NCBI GenBank assembly: GCA_043228905.1 | Contig: JBHGNT010000011.1 | Coordinates: 22,072,001 to 22,136,000, forward strand | Length of the DNA stretch: 64,000 bases | Reading direction: 5' to 3' | Origin: Azolla caroliniana | Taxonomy: Eukaryota; Polypodiophyta | Part shown: one piece after another, positions 8,843 to 20,285 of the stretch | How positions within the stretch are numbered: position 1 is the first letter of the stretch | Layout of the letters: the number at the start of each line of letters is the position of its first letter | Position numbers and translations under genes: made by a program | The notes under the pieces: model-generated | Database searches by the model: none | Seen by the model: only the letters and a program-made list of their open reading frames with translations | What the model was told of the DNA's origin: nothing

Positions 8843-8862
8843 GTGTCTTCAGGAATACTCCT

Positions 8863-8885
8863 GAAGTTTCTAGAATGTTCCAGAG
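8863..8885. promoter_or_regulatory. Five-unit heat-shock element in the LTR promoter
   Basis: GAA-gt-TTC-ta-GAA-tg-TTC-ca-GAg is a run of alternating GAA/TTC pentamers, the consensus bound by heat-shock factor trimers. It ends about 20 bp upstream of TATA. Identical at 3559-3581 and conserved with one linker change at 24168-24188 in a diverged LTR. Confidence 0.75.
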
Positions 8886-9470
8886 AAATCTGGAATATAC
8901 ATCAATTTCCCAATAAAACCTAAATGAAAATAATATCCTTCAAATTACAATTCATAACCTAATGGTAAAGTCTCGACCCGTGTAACAAAAGGTTATGGGT
9001 TCGAGTCTAGTTATGACAGTTGGCAGATATGAGCATTAGGAGGAGGGAATGACTTTGGTGATAAAAGCACAAGAGGTTTTCTTCTCCACCATCGACAATG
9101 TCCACTCAACTCCTCTTAATGAAAAATCTCACGTTGTGTTGGAATTGGTCAGCCCAATAACTCTTTGGATTCTATGGAAACAACGTGTAGACGGGTCTTC
9201 TCCAACCAAACCGCGCATCTAACAATATTACTGCAAGAGATATGGAGTGAAATTATAGCCACTCTAAAGAGCTAATATGATGGTCTCAAGGGCAGCTCTG
9301 AGGGAGTTGAAAGACAACGAATAACCTTCATCCAACAATGGTCGTCCTCTCCCTTTCTTGAGTTAGTGGGTGTCCACATAAGATGGAACTATCGCGTCCC
9401 TACAAGGATTTGTACATAATAATCTCATTTGTAAAATTTTATAACTAATGGAAGGAGTTTTTTTTTTGGA

Positions 9471-10784
9471 AAGGAAGAAGAAGAAGAATTCTACTCGGAT
9501 TGTTGTAGGAACAAGATATCACATGTCCTCTTGAAATCTAGGTTTGATAATCTCAAAGCGGTTTGTACAAAAGCTTCTTTGTTTATTTTCCCGAAGACCC
9601 CAAGCGTAGTGAGATGCCATTATCCATATTTCATTCCAATATTCCTCATTAGTAGGGAAGTTGGTTCTTTCATTTATGCCTACACCATAATGTCCCAACA
9701 AAAGCATTTCAATCCACATTATTTGATCTACACATGTGATATAACACATGTCTTATCTTGGAATGGCCAAATGTTCTAATAAAAGCATTTCAAGCTACAC
9801 TTATTTGATTTGCACATAAAGCACATATCTTATTTTGTAATGACTAAGATTTGATCATTTTTATTTATTTAGAGAAGCACGACTTAATAAAGATAAGTAT
9901 GATATGTTGACATCAAATGTGTTTCTTAGCTTTTCATGTAACGGTAGATCCTTCATTCAAGGTAGATATGTATTTTTTAACGTCCACAAGAGCTTGATCG
10001 CTATCTATGAGTTGGGGTGTAGCCCATGGGCTAGGTTCTTTCAATATTATGAATTCGAGGCTACGGTGTAAATCACCAAGCCAACAGATTGTAGCAAAAG
10101 ATAATGTATGTATACAATGTATGAAATGCAAAAGATGAGTGCCTCCCCGGATCCAAAAACACACGGTCTCGACATGTGAATAAGAATATAAAGAGATATA
10201 GGAAAAACGCGAAGCATGAGTGGCTTCTTGGGGGAGGCTCTAAATAGTAAACGAATATCTATGGTAAAACCCAACACATACATACATACTTAATACAAAT
10301 CTGATAGATGATGTAGGTTAAAAAGAGAGGGAGGGAGGAAGAGAGGAAATCTTGAATCGTTTTTTTTTTTATTACATTTAAACAGAAGGGAAAGGTTAAA
10401 AAGAAAAAGAAAGTGCGAAAAAGGCATGAGTCATGAACAAAAACGAGACACAAGAGACAGAGACAAAGAGAGAGAGAGAGAGAGAGAGTGTGTGTGTGTT
10501 GTTAAAACGAGGAAGAGCAAGCGCCCAAAATTAGAAGTGATTCCAAAACTAGTAAGTAGTAGCAGCAGAATGAACTAATTTTAACTACTACCACTCCAAA
10601 TTTAGGGCTGCTTCCCCTCCCCCTCTCTGCCTCTGTCTCTGTCTCTGCAGGAAGACTGGTAACAGTACTACATACATACATACATACTAGTAACGGTCAA
10701 ATCCCAACAAAAAAAAAACCAAGAGATAGAAATATAGTCTTCTTCTTCGCACGAACTCTGCCCACTTTCCTTTCCCTCTCTGCT
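9471..10784. other. Intergenic DNA upstream of the SAUR-like gene
   Basis: No convincing gene. It holds a GAA-rich tract (9470-9490), a poly-T (10361-10370), a (GA)n(GT)n microsatellite (10467-10499), CT-rich and TACA repeats (10618-10688) near the gene start, probably its leader and promoter. No clear TATA box was fixed. Confidence 0.5.
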
Positions 10785-10815
10785 ATGGCCTTTCTCTGTA
10801 GCTTTGGCCTCTGCT

Positions 10816-10847
<32 letters not shown>

Positions 10848-11246
10848 CATCGCCTCAGATCTGATACTTCTTCTCCTCCTCCTTCTTCTATTCCTATCGT
10901 TTTGGACGGTGCCGATCAGATATTCTTCGTGGATCCCAGCATTCTCGACCATTGGATCTTCCAGGATCTTCTCGATCTCTACAAGAAAGGTCAACATGCT
11001 CATCTTCATCATCCTCGTCGCCGTCATTATCATCTTCTTCATCACCATCGCCATAACCATGAAAGACAACATCAACAGAATGAGAAACAGAATCGGTATC
11101 AGAATCCGAAGAAAACTATTTTTCTCAACTGTGATGCAATCCTTTTTGAGTTCTTGATATGGCTAATAGAGAATGATGATCCTTCCATAAGAGAGCTTGA
11201 TGTCAATGATCTCATTGAATTTTATGGTGGATCAGATCAATCATGA
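10785..11246 (+). CDS. SAUR-like auxin-responsive protein (153 aa), putative
   Basis: A single-exon frame begins with ATG in a GCTATGGCC context. A serine run (residues about 11-20) is followed by IPIVLDGADQIFFVDPSIL, then DHWIFQDLLDLYKKG, which fits the central SAUR pattern (small hydrophobic strand, then a 'pro-x-x-x-leu-x-his-pro-x-phe' turn). After a long His/Arg/Gln-rich insert (about 73-105) comes KKTIFLNCDAILFEFLIWL and a tail ending DLIEFYGG, matching the SAUR 'IPC...FE' region and extended C-terminus. SAURs are small, intronless auxin-induced proteins that promote cell expansion through phosphatase inhibition. The serine tract is encoded by a TCT/TTC microsatellite. Family call is from pattern only; no signal peptide is seen. 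It is the only likely host gene here. Confidence 0.55.
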
Positions 11247-13175
11247 AAAGGAAAAACACAAAAGAAAATCTCAATTCCACATTTGAATCTTATTTCAAGA
11301 TTCCATTCCATCTCATTTCATGGGCATTGTTAAAAGCATTTCATTTCATCTCATTTCAGCAATGGGTCAGCAACCTACATTTTTGCTTTCTACTAACTGG
11401 AAACCCCAATTTCTCACAATTGAGAATAATACACAATTAGTTAGTTTATCACTACCCCCCACATCTCCCTAATAAGCCTCAAATCATTCCCACAATGGTT
11501 CCTCACTCACTAGCTACCACAGGTCATTTCATCCATTCATGAATTTACTGCAACCCAAGATCTGTCACGTCACGACTGTGGATTATAACAAGTTTGGTCA
11601 CTGCCCTTTCGTTTCTGTGTGAATCCAAGTTCATATGTAAACTCTAATAATATGTTGAATCACGACACAGTTACAATGTAAACACATTCATATCGCCTCA
11701 TCTTCTTTTGTTCATTTTACATGTGAATCCTCGGCAAAACTCCAGCCAACACCAAGTTCTCAATTAATTAAGATCAAACCAAACTCAAAAATGGATGTAT
11801 GTCTCCTGTAAGTGTATGTACATATCCATGTTTGGTAGAGGTTTTCCTGGCTTGTTTGATGGTAACTGATTAGATGCATGAAAAACTGACTGTAGTTTGA
11901 CATGCGTTCATTTCCAAGAACATCCAACCAAAATTCGCTATCTGATCTCATCTGATGTCACGTTCTTATTGATGGTTCTCTGTGATTCATTACATGAGTG
12001 CATTACCTCAATAAATGTAATGTTGTCATTCATTAATAGAGGATTCTACATCTTGTGATATCTCTTTCACTTGCTTTCTTGATATATATCATATGGTATG
12101 AGACCACGCTTTTCCTGGGTCTATATTATAGTGTCACAACAAGCCTTTTCTGGTCTCGTGGGCATTATTCCTGATCAATTTGCAATCTTCTTCCGAGGGA
12201 ACCATGGATTCCATTTTTTGCGTTATAGTTTTGGTCTTCATAGTAGCCTTTTTATTATCCTAAATAGTATCTACGACTTGTATACAATGACCAGTCTCTT
12301 CTAGGGCTTGTTTGGGTTGACACCCTCTTCATTTCACACATCTTTTTTTTTTTTTTTTATAAAAAATTTCACACATCTTTGTTACCTTGCGTATGTTGCT
12401 TCTGTTACAATGAAAACACACACTATAATGGTACCACAATCGAGTGTTGTCACAACTATATGGGTAGTGGGACATGTTGAATTGCTAGAAGACAAGACAA
12501 AACACTCCATCAAGGAAAGAATTTCAACTTGATCCATCCAATAAACAAAATTGCCATATCAATACTCCAACTTTTGTAGACATGTTCTAACTCCATGCCT
12601 AGTATCAAATACAAACACGTTTTCCATATACCAAGTATGACACAATCCCGAATCTCATAGAAAGATGAAAATGATCTCCATCTCTAATCTCGGTTTGAGC
12701 TATGTGAATTGTGCAATCACCCAATGTCTCGACATCAAATCATAACGTGACAAAACTTGCCAAACTCGAGAAATGTAATCCTAAATCTGATGGGCAATCA
12801 AACATTATATGAAAAATGAGTATCTTCTAATTGAAAAAGGCAAAAGAACTAATTGCCTATTGTTAGTCCACATCTATTTATAGATCCAATCCCAAATGTA
12901 AAACCCGATCCATTCTCTCCAAATGAAGATGTTTGCTACAAGTGGCAATGTAAAATGGTCACTACGTTTATAGATCTACCCACCATAAATGATTAGAGTT
13001 TTGTACATGTCACCCATGTTTAGCCTTAGATGATAACATCAAAGAAACTCGATGTAGAAAGGATACAAGGGATTTAGTTGTTTCTTTTAAAGATAATTGA
13101 GTTGGTCACAGTAAACACTAGTAAAACCATGGTGGTTGTTTGGTTTGTAGGTAAAGCATCCTCCATTAATGTTAT

Positions 13176-13178
<3 letters not shown>
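11247..13178. other. Intergenic DNA, no gene recognised
   Basis: Includes the presumed 3' UTR of the SAUR-like gene and AT-rich sequence. The open stretch at 12098-12304 has no recognisable domain. A T run lies at 12344-12359. Confidence 0.5.

Positions 13179-13245
<67 letters not shown>
13179..13245 (+). repeat. (CT)n microsatellite
   Basis: An unbroken CT tract of about 33 units directly abuts a hAT-type terminal repeat at 13246. Confidence 0.95.
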
Positions 13246-13247
<2 letters not shown>

Positions 13248-13267
13248 CGAACCGTTGCCGATTGTTA
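13246..13267 (+). mobile_element. Orphan hAT-type terminal repeat
   Basis: GCCGAACCGTTGCCGATTGT plus TA nearly matches the right end of the hAT-like element at 41717-41738. The left end is missing; the microsatellite occupies its place. Confidence 0.55.
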
Positions 13268-16200
13268 GATATAATCTAGGAAGATGAATTCTTTGATAAA
13301 CATAAGGTATATAGAATTCAAAACTATACTTATGGTGAGGTTTTACCTTACAATGACAAACACTTGTAAGAGGACCATAACGTTCATGTGTATGATCAAT
13401 GATGAACAGAAATCACCAAAGATCCTCGATCAATAGCTAAAGGAAACATTTGATTTCTTCACGATAAACCATTAATATGGATGGTGAAGAGATTAGGGCA
13501 CTAATGAGGGGGAATGTGAAACTACAAGTTATTGTTATTGAGAATGATCATTTTAAGAAAATAGTTGCAAAACTTGATGATGAGGTTAGAGAATGTAAGC
13601 AAGTTTGGTTAGGAATAAATGAATATTTGAACGTGACTAAATTAAAGGAAACAATGAAAGAGGAAAAATTGGAGACAAGGAGACAAAATGTGAATGAAAT
13701 GAAGAATGTATGCACAACAAAGTCATGGGCCAATGTGTGTGGCGGTGATATTGTCTCTTACTCACATGTTATGCATGTTCGGAATCATGGAAAAATCTAG
13801 AAAGTATAAATGTCCAAGATTTGAAAGAACATAAATGTGTCGAAGAAAGGTAATCACATAGAAAGTATAACTACCTAAGAATTAAAAGAACATGAACGAT
13901 GGTCGAAGAGCATTGTAATTTGTGGGATCATTGAGTAGAGTATGGAAACACCAACATCCCTTGGAAAGGATATTATGGTAGGCAAGATATTAATAGGGTG
14001 CATTGAGTTTGAAATAGGGTGTTGCTTGTTTGGTAGAAAGACCTATTGTTCACAATGAATAACGATACAAACAGGAAGGTCATACTTAAAAATAATTGGG
14101 TGTACCTCAAACATATACAATGCTTAAGGAGTGAAGATCAAACCATTAAAATGCAATGGTTATCAAGAAAAACAAAAACATAAGGTTAAGGATGTGTTGG
14201 AAGATAGAAAAGTAGGCAAATAGGGATATGTGATCTATGGGACTAATTCCTCCCTTCTACGATTATGCTTTTGGAATTACAATGGATGCCCATGGATTGC
14301 ATGATTTGACATAAAGCAATTGATCAATAAAACTAGATATCATACTTCTCATTGAAACTTGGGAGCATCAAACTAAAAAGATCCGAGGTTTGGGTGAAAA
14401 AATCGAAGACAAGGATGCGAGTCATGTTTTATTAAAAGGGAATTGCAGAAATATGTGTTCATCATAAAAAATGATGATCATGAATATTACATAGTAGAGG
14501 AGAGTTGTCCACTCCTTCCATTCCGCCGAGCTCTTAGCTTTGTGACCCGAACCTAGGCTCCGGCCTTTGAACCTAGGGGAAGTCTTTATGTGTGGGTATA
14601 AGTAAAGAGGGAGCAATGCAATTATGTATATTGTAATTGGGATGGGTGCGTAGGGCAAAAAGGGGAAAGAGGTGTGAAACTTAGGCTCGTGTGGTCAAGC
14701 TTAGGGTGGTTCTCTCCAAGACTGCACCTTGGGCTTCTAGCTCTCCCTCCCTCTTCTCCTCTACAAAGCATACAATCAGTTGTGCACTCTCTTATCAACC
14801 CCATGTAGCCTCCATTACCCAACACTTTGGGTAAAGAAACACCAAACCTTTATGTCTTGCAACACATGAGCCCTTTTGTAAGCATCACCCGAACATTCAT
14901 GTATTGCAATGTTTCGAATTTGTGTGTTGCAAAACTTGTGCGTTCATGATAAAGTAGCACCTAAACCTTTGGGTCTTGTAATGCCCAAAATCCTTGGGCT
15001 TTTGGGTAATGATTTTATCCAGAGGTTCTTGAAAACATGGACACCACTTTGTTGACTAAACACTAGGATTCCCACAACTTTCTCATCGTCGGTCAACTTT
15101 CATTACATGTAACTCTTGATCTTGGACTTAGATTGGTCATTCGAAAATTATGTCACATTCCTCACAAGATCCTTCAAGTGCTTGTCAACAAACACTTGAA
15201 CATATAGAGCGCATAATCTCTTCATGACAAAACGACATGATAATGTACGTAGATCAACACTCAATGCTTCAAAATTTGACCGAAAATCCTATGTTGATCC
15301 TTGTTCAATCTTTAATCTCCTAGCAAAAGTTTACAATTCCTGTTCTTTTCTTGAATACATGAGTTTTTTATGCATACAATGGGGAATAAAATTCTAGATG
15401 GCATAAGATCAAGATACAATTTGAGTTTAACAACAATCAACCTTGTTAATAATGAATCTTGAAAGGCATGATATCAATATATATAGTTGTTTTGCTTTCA
15501 ATCTAGAGAGGTTAAGGGCTGAAAGATAAAGAGATCAAAAGAGCATTGGGAGGAGATCCCCGAGTTTTAGCATAGTGAGTCTATGGTTGATGATCACGTC
15601 ACCTTTTTTTGTCGTAGGCTTCCTATGCCCCTCTTGATTTGCAATTCCATGATATTCCGTCCAATAACAATGCATGGGTGTGTGTTTGAAAATGTTGATC
15701 CCCAAAAATACCTTTCCTGTTATTGGTTTCAAGAGCCCACATATAGAAACGTTTTTTGTAGAACTTGTCCCCAATAATTAACTTTTGAAACAAGTACATA
15801 ACTTTTTACTTTTTTCATATAACTTCCCCCCCTTCTTTTACCACTAATGAGATTCCTACCTCACATTTTATTGTCAAGTGGTTAGTTCTTACCACTTGAG
15901 CTATATTGATTTGTTGGGTTCATCTTCATCCCCCCTAAACTTCTAACTATTTCGTCAAACATACCTTAACCTATTATAAAAGTTAAGCTTTAGGGGATTT
16001 TCTCTCTTCACACATGCCACATCACAACACCATCACCTTTCATCAAGGATGCCATCTTCTATGATATAGGCCCTTGGTGATTCCACTTAGATTTCACACA
16101 CACATTAACTTCGTGACATAATTGAACTTCAATAATTGACAAGCAAAGTAAGATTAGTTGAGGATCACTTGTGGTAGTAGAAGCACAAGAATGAGGACCT

Positions 16201-17597
16201 AAGAAGAATGTGAGAGTTGTCGAATACCAAACTACAAAGGTAGAAGAAAACGGTACAACAACTAAAGATAACACCACAAACTTCCAAGATTATGGTAATA
16301 TGATTTACAAAAGTGTGGTAGATGTCAAGATGTGAGCATAAAGTGCTAAGAAATGTACCCACAAAGTCAAAAGGGGAAAAATACTAGAATTTAATTAGAG
16401 ATCATTATTAGCTTAATTCATCCCAGAAATGATATTTTCGAGATAGTGGCATGAAATGCAACCAAGTGTATTAGCAATCAGCTCTAGAGGTTATTATATT
16501 AACCATCACAAAGCAACTAATCATGTCTTGGTTCAAGATCTAAGGATACTTCACGGTCTGATATTTGGAGCTCCAAAGTTTAATGTGGCTTATAGTAACT
16601 GAATGTGTGCTTCACGAGTTATTTATGTTAATGGCTAAGATTCCATATCCACATTATCATTAAGTCATACTGTTATTAATTGTATGGTCAACAATGAGCT
16701 AAGTAGGCATCAAAAGTTTCACATGTACATCACAATTTCCATGGATAAAATCAGAGAAGGGGTATGTGTGGTCATTATATGATGATTATGGTAGCATTCG
16801 ACATGTCGCATCATGACTTGTCATCTTATTCTAAGGCTTCATATGAGGGTTAGCACAACACCTTGTTGTAGCTACACATGATGGTGAACATGTAGACTAA
16901 GTGGTGAGCATGCATTTAGGATAGTGCAAGCATGCATGGAGCTACAAGGACTATATTTTGGGAAGTTTCAAGGTTTATTTCAACACCATTCTTTAACCAC
17001 CAAATTTGAAACAACTTTAGTAATTCTTGTTCTTCCCTATGCATGCCAAAGATTCCTTTTGTCTATTTTACTTTTTCTATTCATACTGAATAACAAGTTT
17101 CAATTGTGGTATGTCTGTGTATGCAAGTATCCATAACGACGCTTGATAAGACAAATGCATTTCATGAAGGGGCAAAATCCAAATGTATGAGATGCCCACT
17201 TTAGCATATTGATAAGAATAACATGATTAAGAAATTCTCCAACAATGAATAAATGTCAAACATCAATTTGATAAATGGAATTCACATTTAAGATGGAGAG
17301 GCCATTTAAAAAGTAGATACTTCTCATTCACATGTTTAATAAATTTAAATTATTTTAAAGTATCAAAATTTTAAAATATAAAGGAAGCTCAAACTTCATG
17401 GGCCTACAACAACACATGATTAAATTATTTCCTTTACTTGTCCTGAACTTGTTAAGACAAATAGTAAGATGGATGGTACCAAGGACCTAGTTCAAACATT
17501 TAATTAGATCTCAATAATATTCTTTCGCCTTGTGTGGACTTGTGGCTAACTCTTACATGTGGAAGTATTCATTTATCTTGTGCACGTTCAAGTAGTA
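13268..17597. other. Intergenic DNA with LINE and SINE-like traces
   Basis: Apart from the LINE endonuclease trace listed separately, no gene is recognised. A 107-codon frame at 13477-13800 is lysine/glutamate-rich and could be a decayed LINE ORF1 or a chance frame; it has no identifiable motif. A minus-strand segment at 15840-15915 has a box A-like TAGCTCAAGTGG and a poor box B (GGTAGGAATCT), like a decayed tRNA-derived SINE. Confidence 0.4.
14260..14440 (+). pseudogene. LINE ORF2 endonuclease fragment
   Basis: With indels, the translation shows WNYNGCPW then DIKQLINK in one frame and KLDIILLIETWEH in the next, which fits the start of a plant L1-type apurinic endonuclease (the LLIETW block carries the catalytic Glu). 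Stops and frameshifts show it is dead. No RT follows; downstream sequence is unrelated. Confidence 0.55.
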
Positions 17598-17605
17598 GAC
17601 ATGGT

Positions 17606-18164
17606 TAGCAATGTGCCCGGTTTGCTCAAACCTAACCGAACCGAACCGTTAAGCCATTGTTTAAAGGTTTATAAGTTCCAAAATAATTAAATGGTTTGGT
17701 TTGGTTTTAATTATTAATAAACGGTTCGGTTTGGTTTTGAAACTAGGGTTTATCGGTTTATAGGTTTGGTTTAAAGGTTTATAGGTTTTTGGGTTAACTT
17801 TTTTTATCCCTTAAATGTTTATGTAATTTAATGGTTTAATTAATGTTTTTTATTGATTTAATTCACTTAACTTAAATGTTTATTTTATCTAATGGCTTAA
17901 TTAATGTTTATTTATTTAATTAGTTAATTACACATACATGCTTATTTAATTTCGTGTATTTTTATTTATTAAATTTTTTAATTAGTTTGGCTTAAATGTA
18001 GTTAGGTTTTTATTAAATGGCTCGGTTTGGTTTCAACTTTTCCCTAAACGGTTTTGGTTTACCTTTTCTTAAATGGTTTGATTTAATGGCTTGAAAGTTC
18101 ATAAACGATTTGGTTTGGTTTCAAGGCAAAGAAACCGAACCGAGTCGAACCGGGCCCATTGCTA
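17606..18164. mobile_element. hAT-type MITE (559 bp)
   Basis: Termini TAGCAATGTGCCCGGTT and AACCGGGCCCATTGCTA are inverted repeats with one mismatch. Flanks GACATGGT (17598-17605) and GACATGTT (18165-18172) form an 8-bp duplication with one mismatch, the hAT size. The inside is made of degenerate GGTTTGGTTT / AACCGAACC motifs and AT-rich DNA, with no coding capacity, so it depends on a transposase elsewhere. Confidence 0.8.
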
Positions 18165-18753
18165 GACATGTTATCAAACATCATTTAAAACGGAAATAAA
18201 GTCAATTGCACAAGTTCACTCCATGAGGAATACATTTACATACTTGGATTAAATAGGATGCGGCGAAATCAAGGCGAACATGTAGATATTACGAGAGTCA
18301 ATGACTTGGTAAGAAATAGTAACTTGTTTGTTTTAATCCTTCATTGTGCAATGTGTAAAGAGTCTTCTTCTTTTTTCCAAAAATGTGTAAAGAGTCTTAA
18401 GACCTTTAAATAACATTCATTTTAATTTGACCATGAAAGGTTTAGTACTTAGAACTGCCTGAAATAAGCATACAACTCCTTTGTGGATATTTTTGTGGAG
18501 GAACATGTGTCCCATTTCTCGTCACAAGATTACCTTATTAGAACCACCACGTTATAATGCGGGATATGTCTATGCCAAGGTGAACACCGCAATTTTTAGT
18601 CAAGAGTGACATAGGATTCATAGTGGAATGCACGAGGATGGGTTTGTGAATTTTAGTATCCATAATGACAAAAGTGTGGTGTAACATGTGTGTGATTACA
18701 AGATTCTTAAAAAGTTCTAATCTAAAATAGGAACTAAATTGAGTTGAATTTTT
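18165..18753. other. Non-coding DNA, left part of a local duplication
   Basis: No gene seen. The end (about 18700-18769) is similar to 20380-20440: both contain a GAATTGAGTTGAATTTTTA-like core. Confidence 0.5.
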
Positions 18754-18769
18754 AAAGATACTTTTATGG

Positions 18770-20269
18770 AAGGAATGGTTGTGCTAACCCCTCATAATGA
18801 ACCCACTATTTCTATTAGAGGAGGGGGTAATGTTAGGGAAGAGAACTAGGTTGAAGTGGGTCAGGAAAGAATTGGCTGACTTTTTCTTCTTTGACAATGG
18901 AAAATAAAACTCATGTTTGCAGAACATTATGTATGCGGAAATGGATAGAGTGTTTACAATGTCTTCCTTTGAGCCTTTTCAAATTAGTCTATTTTGGTAT
19001 TGTATGTTTTCATCCTTACATGTCTTGTTGGGGGTCAGGGGTTATAAAAACTCTCATGAATGTCTTTATTTCGATGTTTTGCCTTTTGGGCAGCTTCATT
19101 CTCTCTTTATGGAAGACAAAGTTGTAACTTAAGGGAGTATGTTGCCTATTTGTATATTGTGGAAGAATGATAAAAAATGGATGTTGAATCTAAATCCAAA
19201 TGATATAAACAGTTTATTTGAATTGTGGGTCTATGAGAATAAGCCCATTGATCACCTTTTGTGGTATCCTAGTGAGTGGAAATGGTAAATCATATCAGCG
19301 CAAGGAATGCTAGGTAAGCAAATCCTATTTTTCTAGTACTCGGTAAAAATGGGTAGAGAATTGCTACGGAGGGGTGTGGCTGTTATCCCAACAACTTGTA
19401 AATTTTGGGGATTTGATAATGGGCAAGACTCTTGGTTGAATGCTTATTGGAAATGGCTATGGGCAATGCAAATTCCTAAAAAAGTTATATTGTTTAGATG
19501 ATTGTTAGTACATTATGGCATTCCTTTGAAGTCATGGACGTGGAGCCATTACCATGATTTAAAATGTGATAGTTGCGGTTTTCCCATTGAATCAGTTCGC
19601 CATGTTTTATGAGTATGTCCTATTGCTAGAGCAGTTTGGAGAAGGATATTGAGAATTTTGTATCCTATTTATTGTAAACATGTGTACACTGGAGTTTTGT
19701 GAGATGGGGAAGGTTGGTTGAAGAAATACAATTTTATGAAAAGGGGCATGTTGATTTTCTACTCCTCTCCGATGGAAGACATATATTGGAGGTCTCTTAT
19801 CCTTCAATAATCCGTTGTTTGGAAGATGACAAGTTTTGGTCTACCATATTGTCTTTAGTAGTTTGGGTATTGTGGAAGGCAAGATGTAAGTGTATATTTC
19901 AGAAAGTCAAACAATATGTTGTTGAGTTAGTCAAGAACATATGGTTGATGCTCCTACATAGTGTAAGAGGTCAATATGAGGCAATAATTAGAGAGCCTGA
20001 GGTTGTGTTTCATAAGCAACAACATTTCGAGAAATTTGGAAAATGCCAGAGGTGTTCACCTCTTTTGGGGACAATATAAAGTGGAGATATGCTCTACCAA
20101 GATGGTTTTTTCCAACCCCCATTGGAATGACCATGCATGAGGGCTTTTGCTACTTGACATGTTGGTTGATGTGGGTATGAGGGTTATATTTTACTGTATG
20201 AGTTCTTTGCAGCCTTTGGGCATTTTCCCATTAATACCAAGTCAAATCTTTATTTTATTTTATTAAAAA
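18770..20269 (+). mobile_element. 5'-truncated LINE with target duplications (1.5 kb)
   Basis: Flanked by AAAGATACTTTTATGG (18754-18769) and AAAGATACTTGTATGG (20270-20285), a 16-bp duplication with one mismatch. The inside encodes, with stops, an ORF2 C-terminus: KKVILFR, then CDSCGFPIESVRHVL (zinc-finger Cys and His) and a later WVLWKARCKCIF block, typical of the region after the RT in plant L1 elements. It ends in an A/T-rich tail with eight A before the duplication. Several in-frame stops; inactive. A different subfamily from copies 1-4. Confidence 0.85.
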
Positions 20270-20285
20270 AAAGATACTTGTATGG

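Larger units (their letters stand above)
3238..9018 (-). mobile_element. Complete Ty3/Gypsy chromovirus, Tf1/Sushi-like organisation
   Basis: Two near-identical LTRs (3238-3714 and 8562-9018) enclose gag (8460-7291) and pol (7297-3707) on the minus strand. A perfect 5-bp target duplication GTTGG flanks it (3233-3237 and 9019-9023), and removing the element restores LINE sequence. The only LTR difference I found is a GA tract of 23 versus 13 units, so insertion is very recent. Order is gag / PR-RT-RNase H-IN-chromodomain, with pol in the -1 frame. The sequence after the 5' LTR matches no usual tRNA but is complementary to the element's own predicted RNA 5' end. All catalytic motifs are present, so it may be competent. 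The lineage assignment is by inspection; no tree was built. Confidence 0.95.
8562..9018 (-). repeat. 5' LTR of the chromovirus (457 bp)
   Basis: Reads the same as the 3' LTR except that the GA tract has 13 units (8699-8724) instead of 23, which accounts for the whole 20-bp length difference. This copy carries the active promoter: heat-shock element 8863-8885 and TATA 8835-8842. Confidence 0.95.
1287..9470 (+). mobile_element. LINE copy 1 (L1-type), split by three insertions
   Basis: Three plus-strand blocks (about 1292-1988, 3128-3237 and 9019-9470) join into one sequence collinear with LINE copy 2 (40205-41470) and copy 3 (51050-52270, minus). They encode the C-terminal part of ORF2 with the zinc-finger region after the RT, then a 3' UTR ending in TTATAACTAATGGAAGGAG and a T run. 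The gaps are the solo LTR (1989-3127) and the chromovirus (3238-9018); the 5' side is cut by the Copia LTR. Several stops (for example TAA after ATCTGG near 1826) show it is dead. Unlike copies 2 and 3 it keeps CAG at the codon after ACCAAGTTTTGG. Confidence 0.85.

Noticed and set aside
10668-11075. Minus-strand frame with poly-Arg opposite the SAUR-like gene
   Set aside because: Shadow of the TCT/CTT-coded serine run; no domain.
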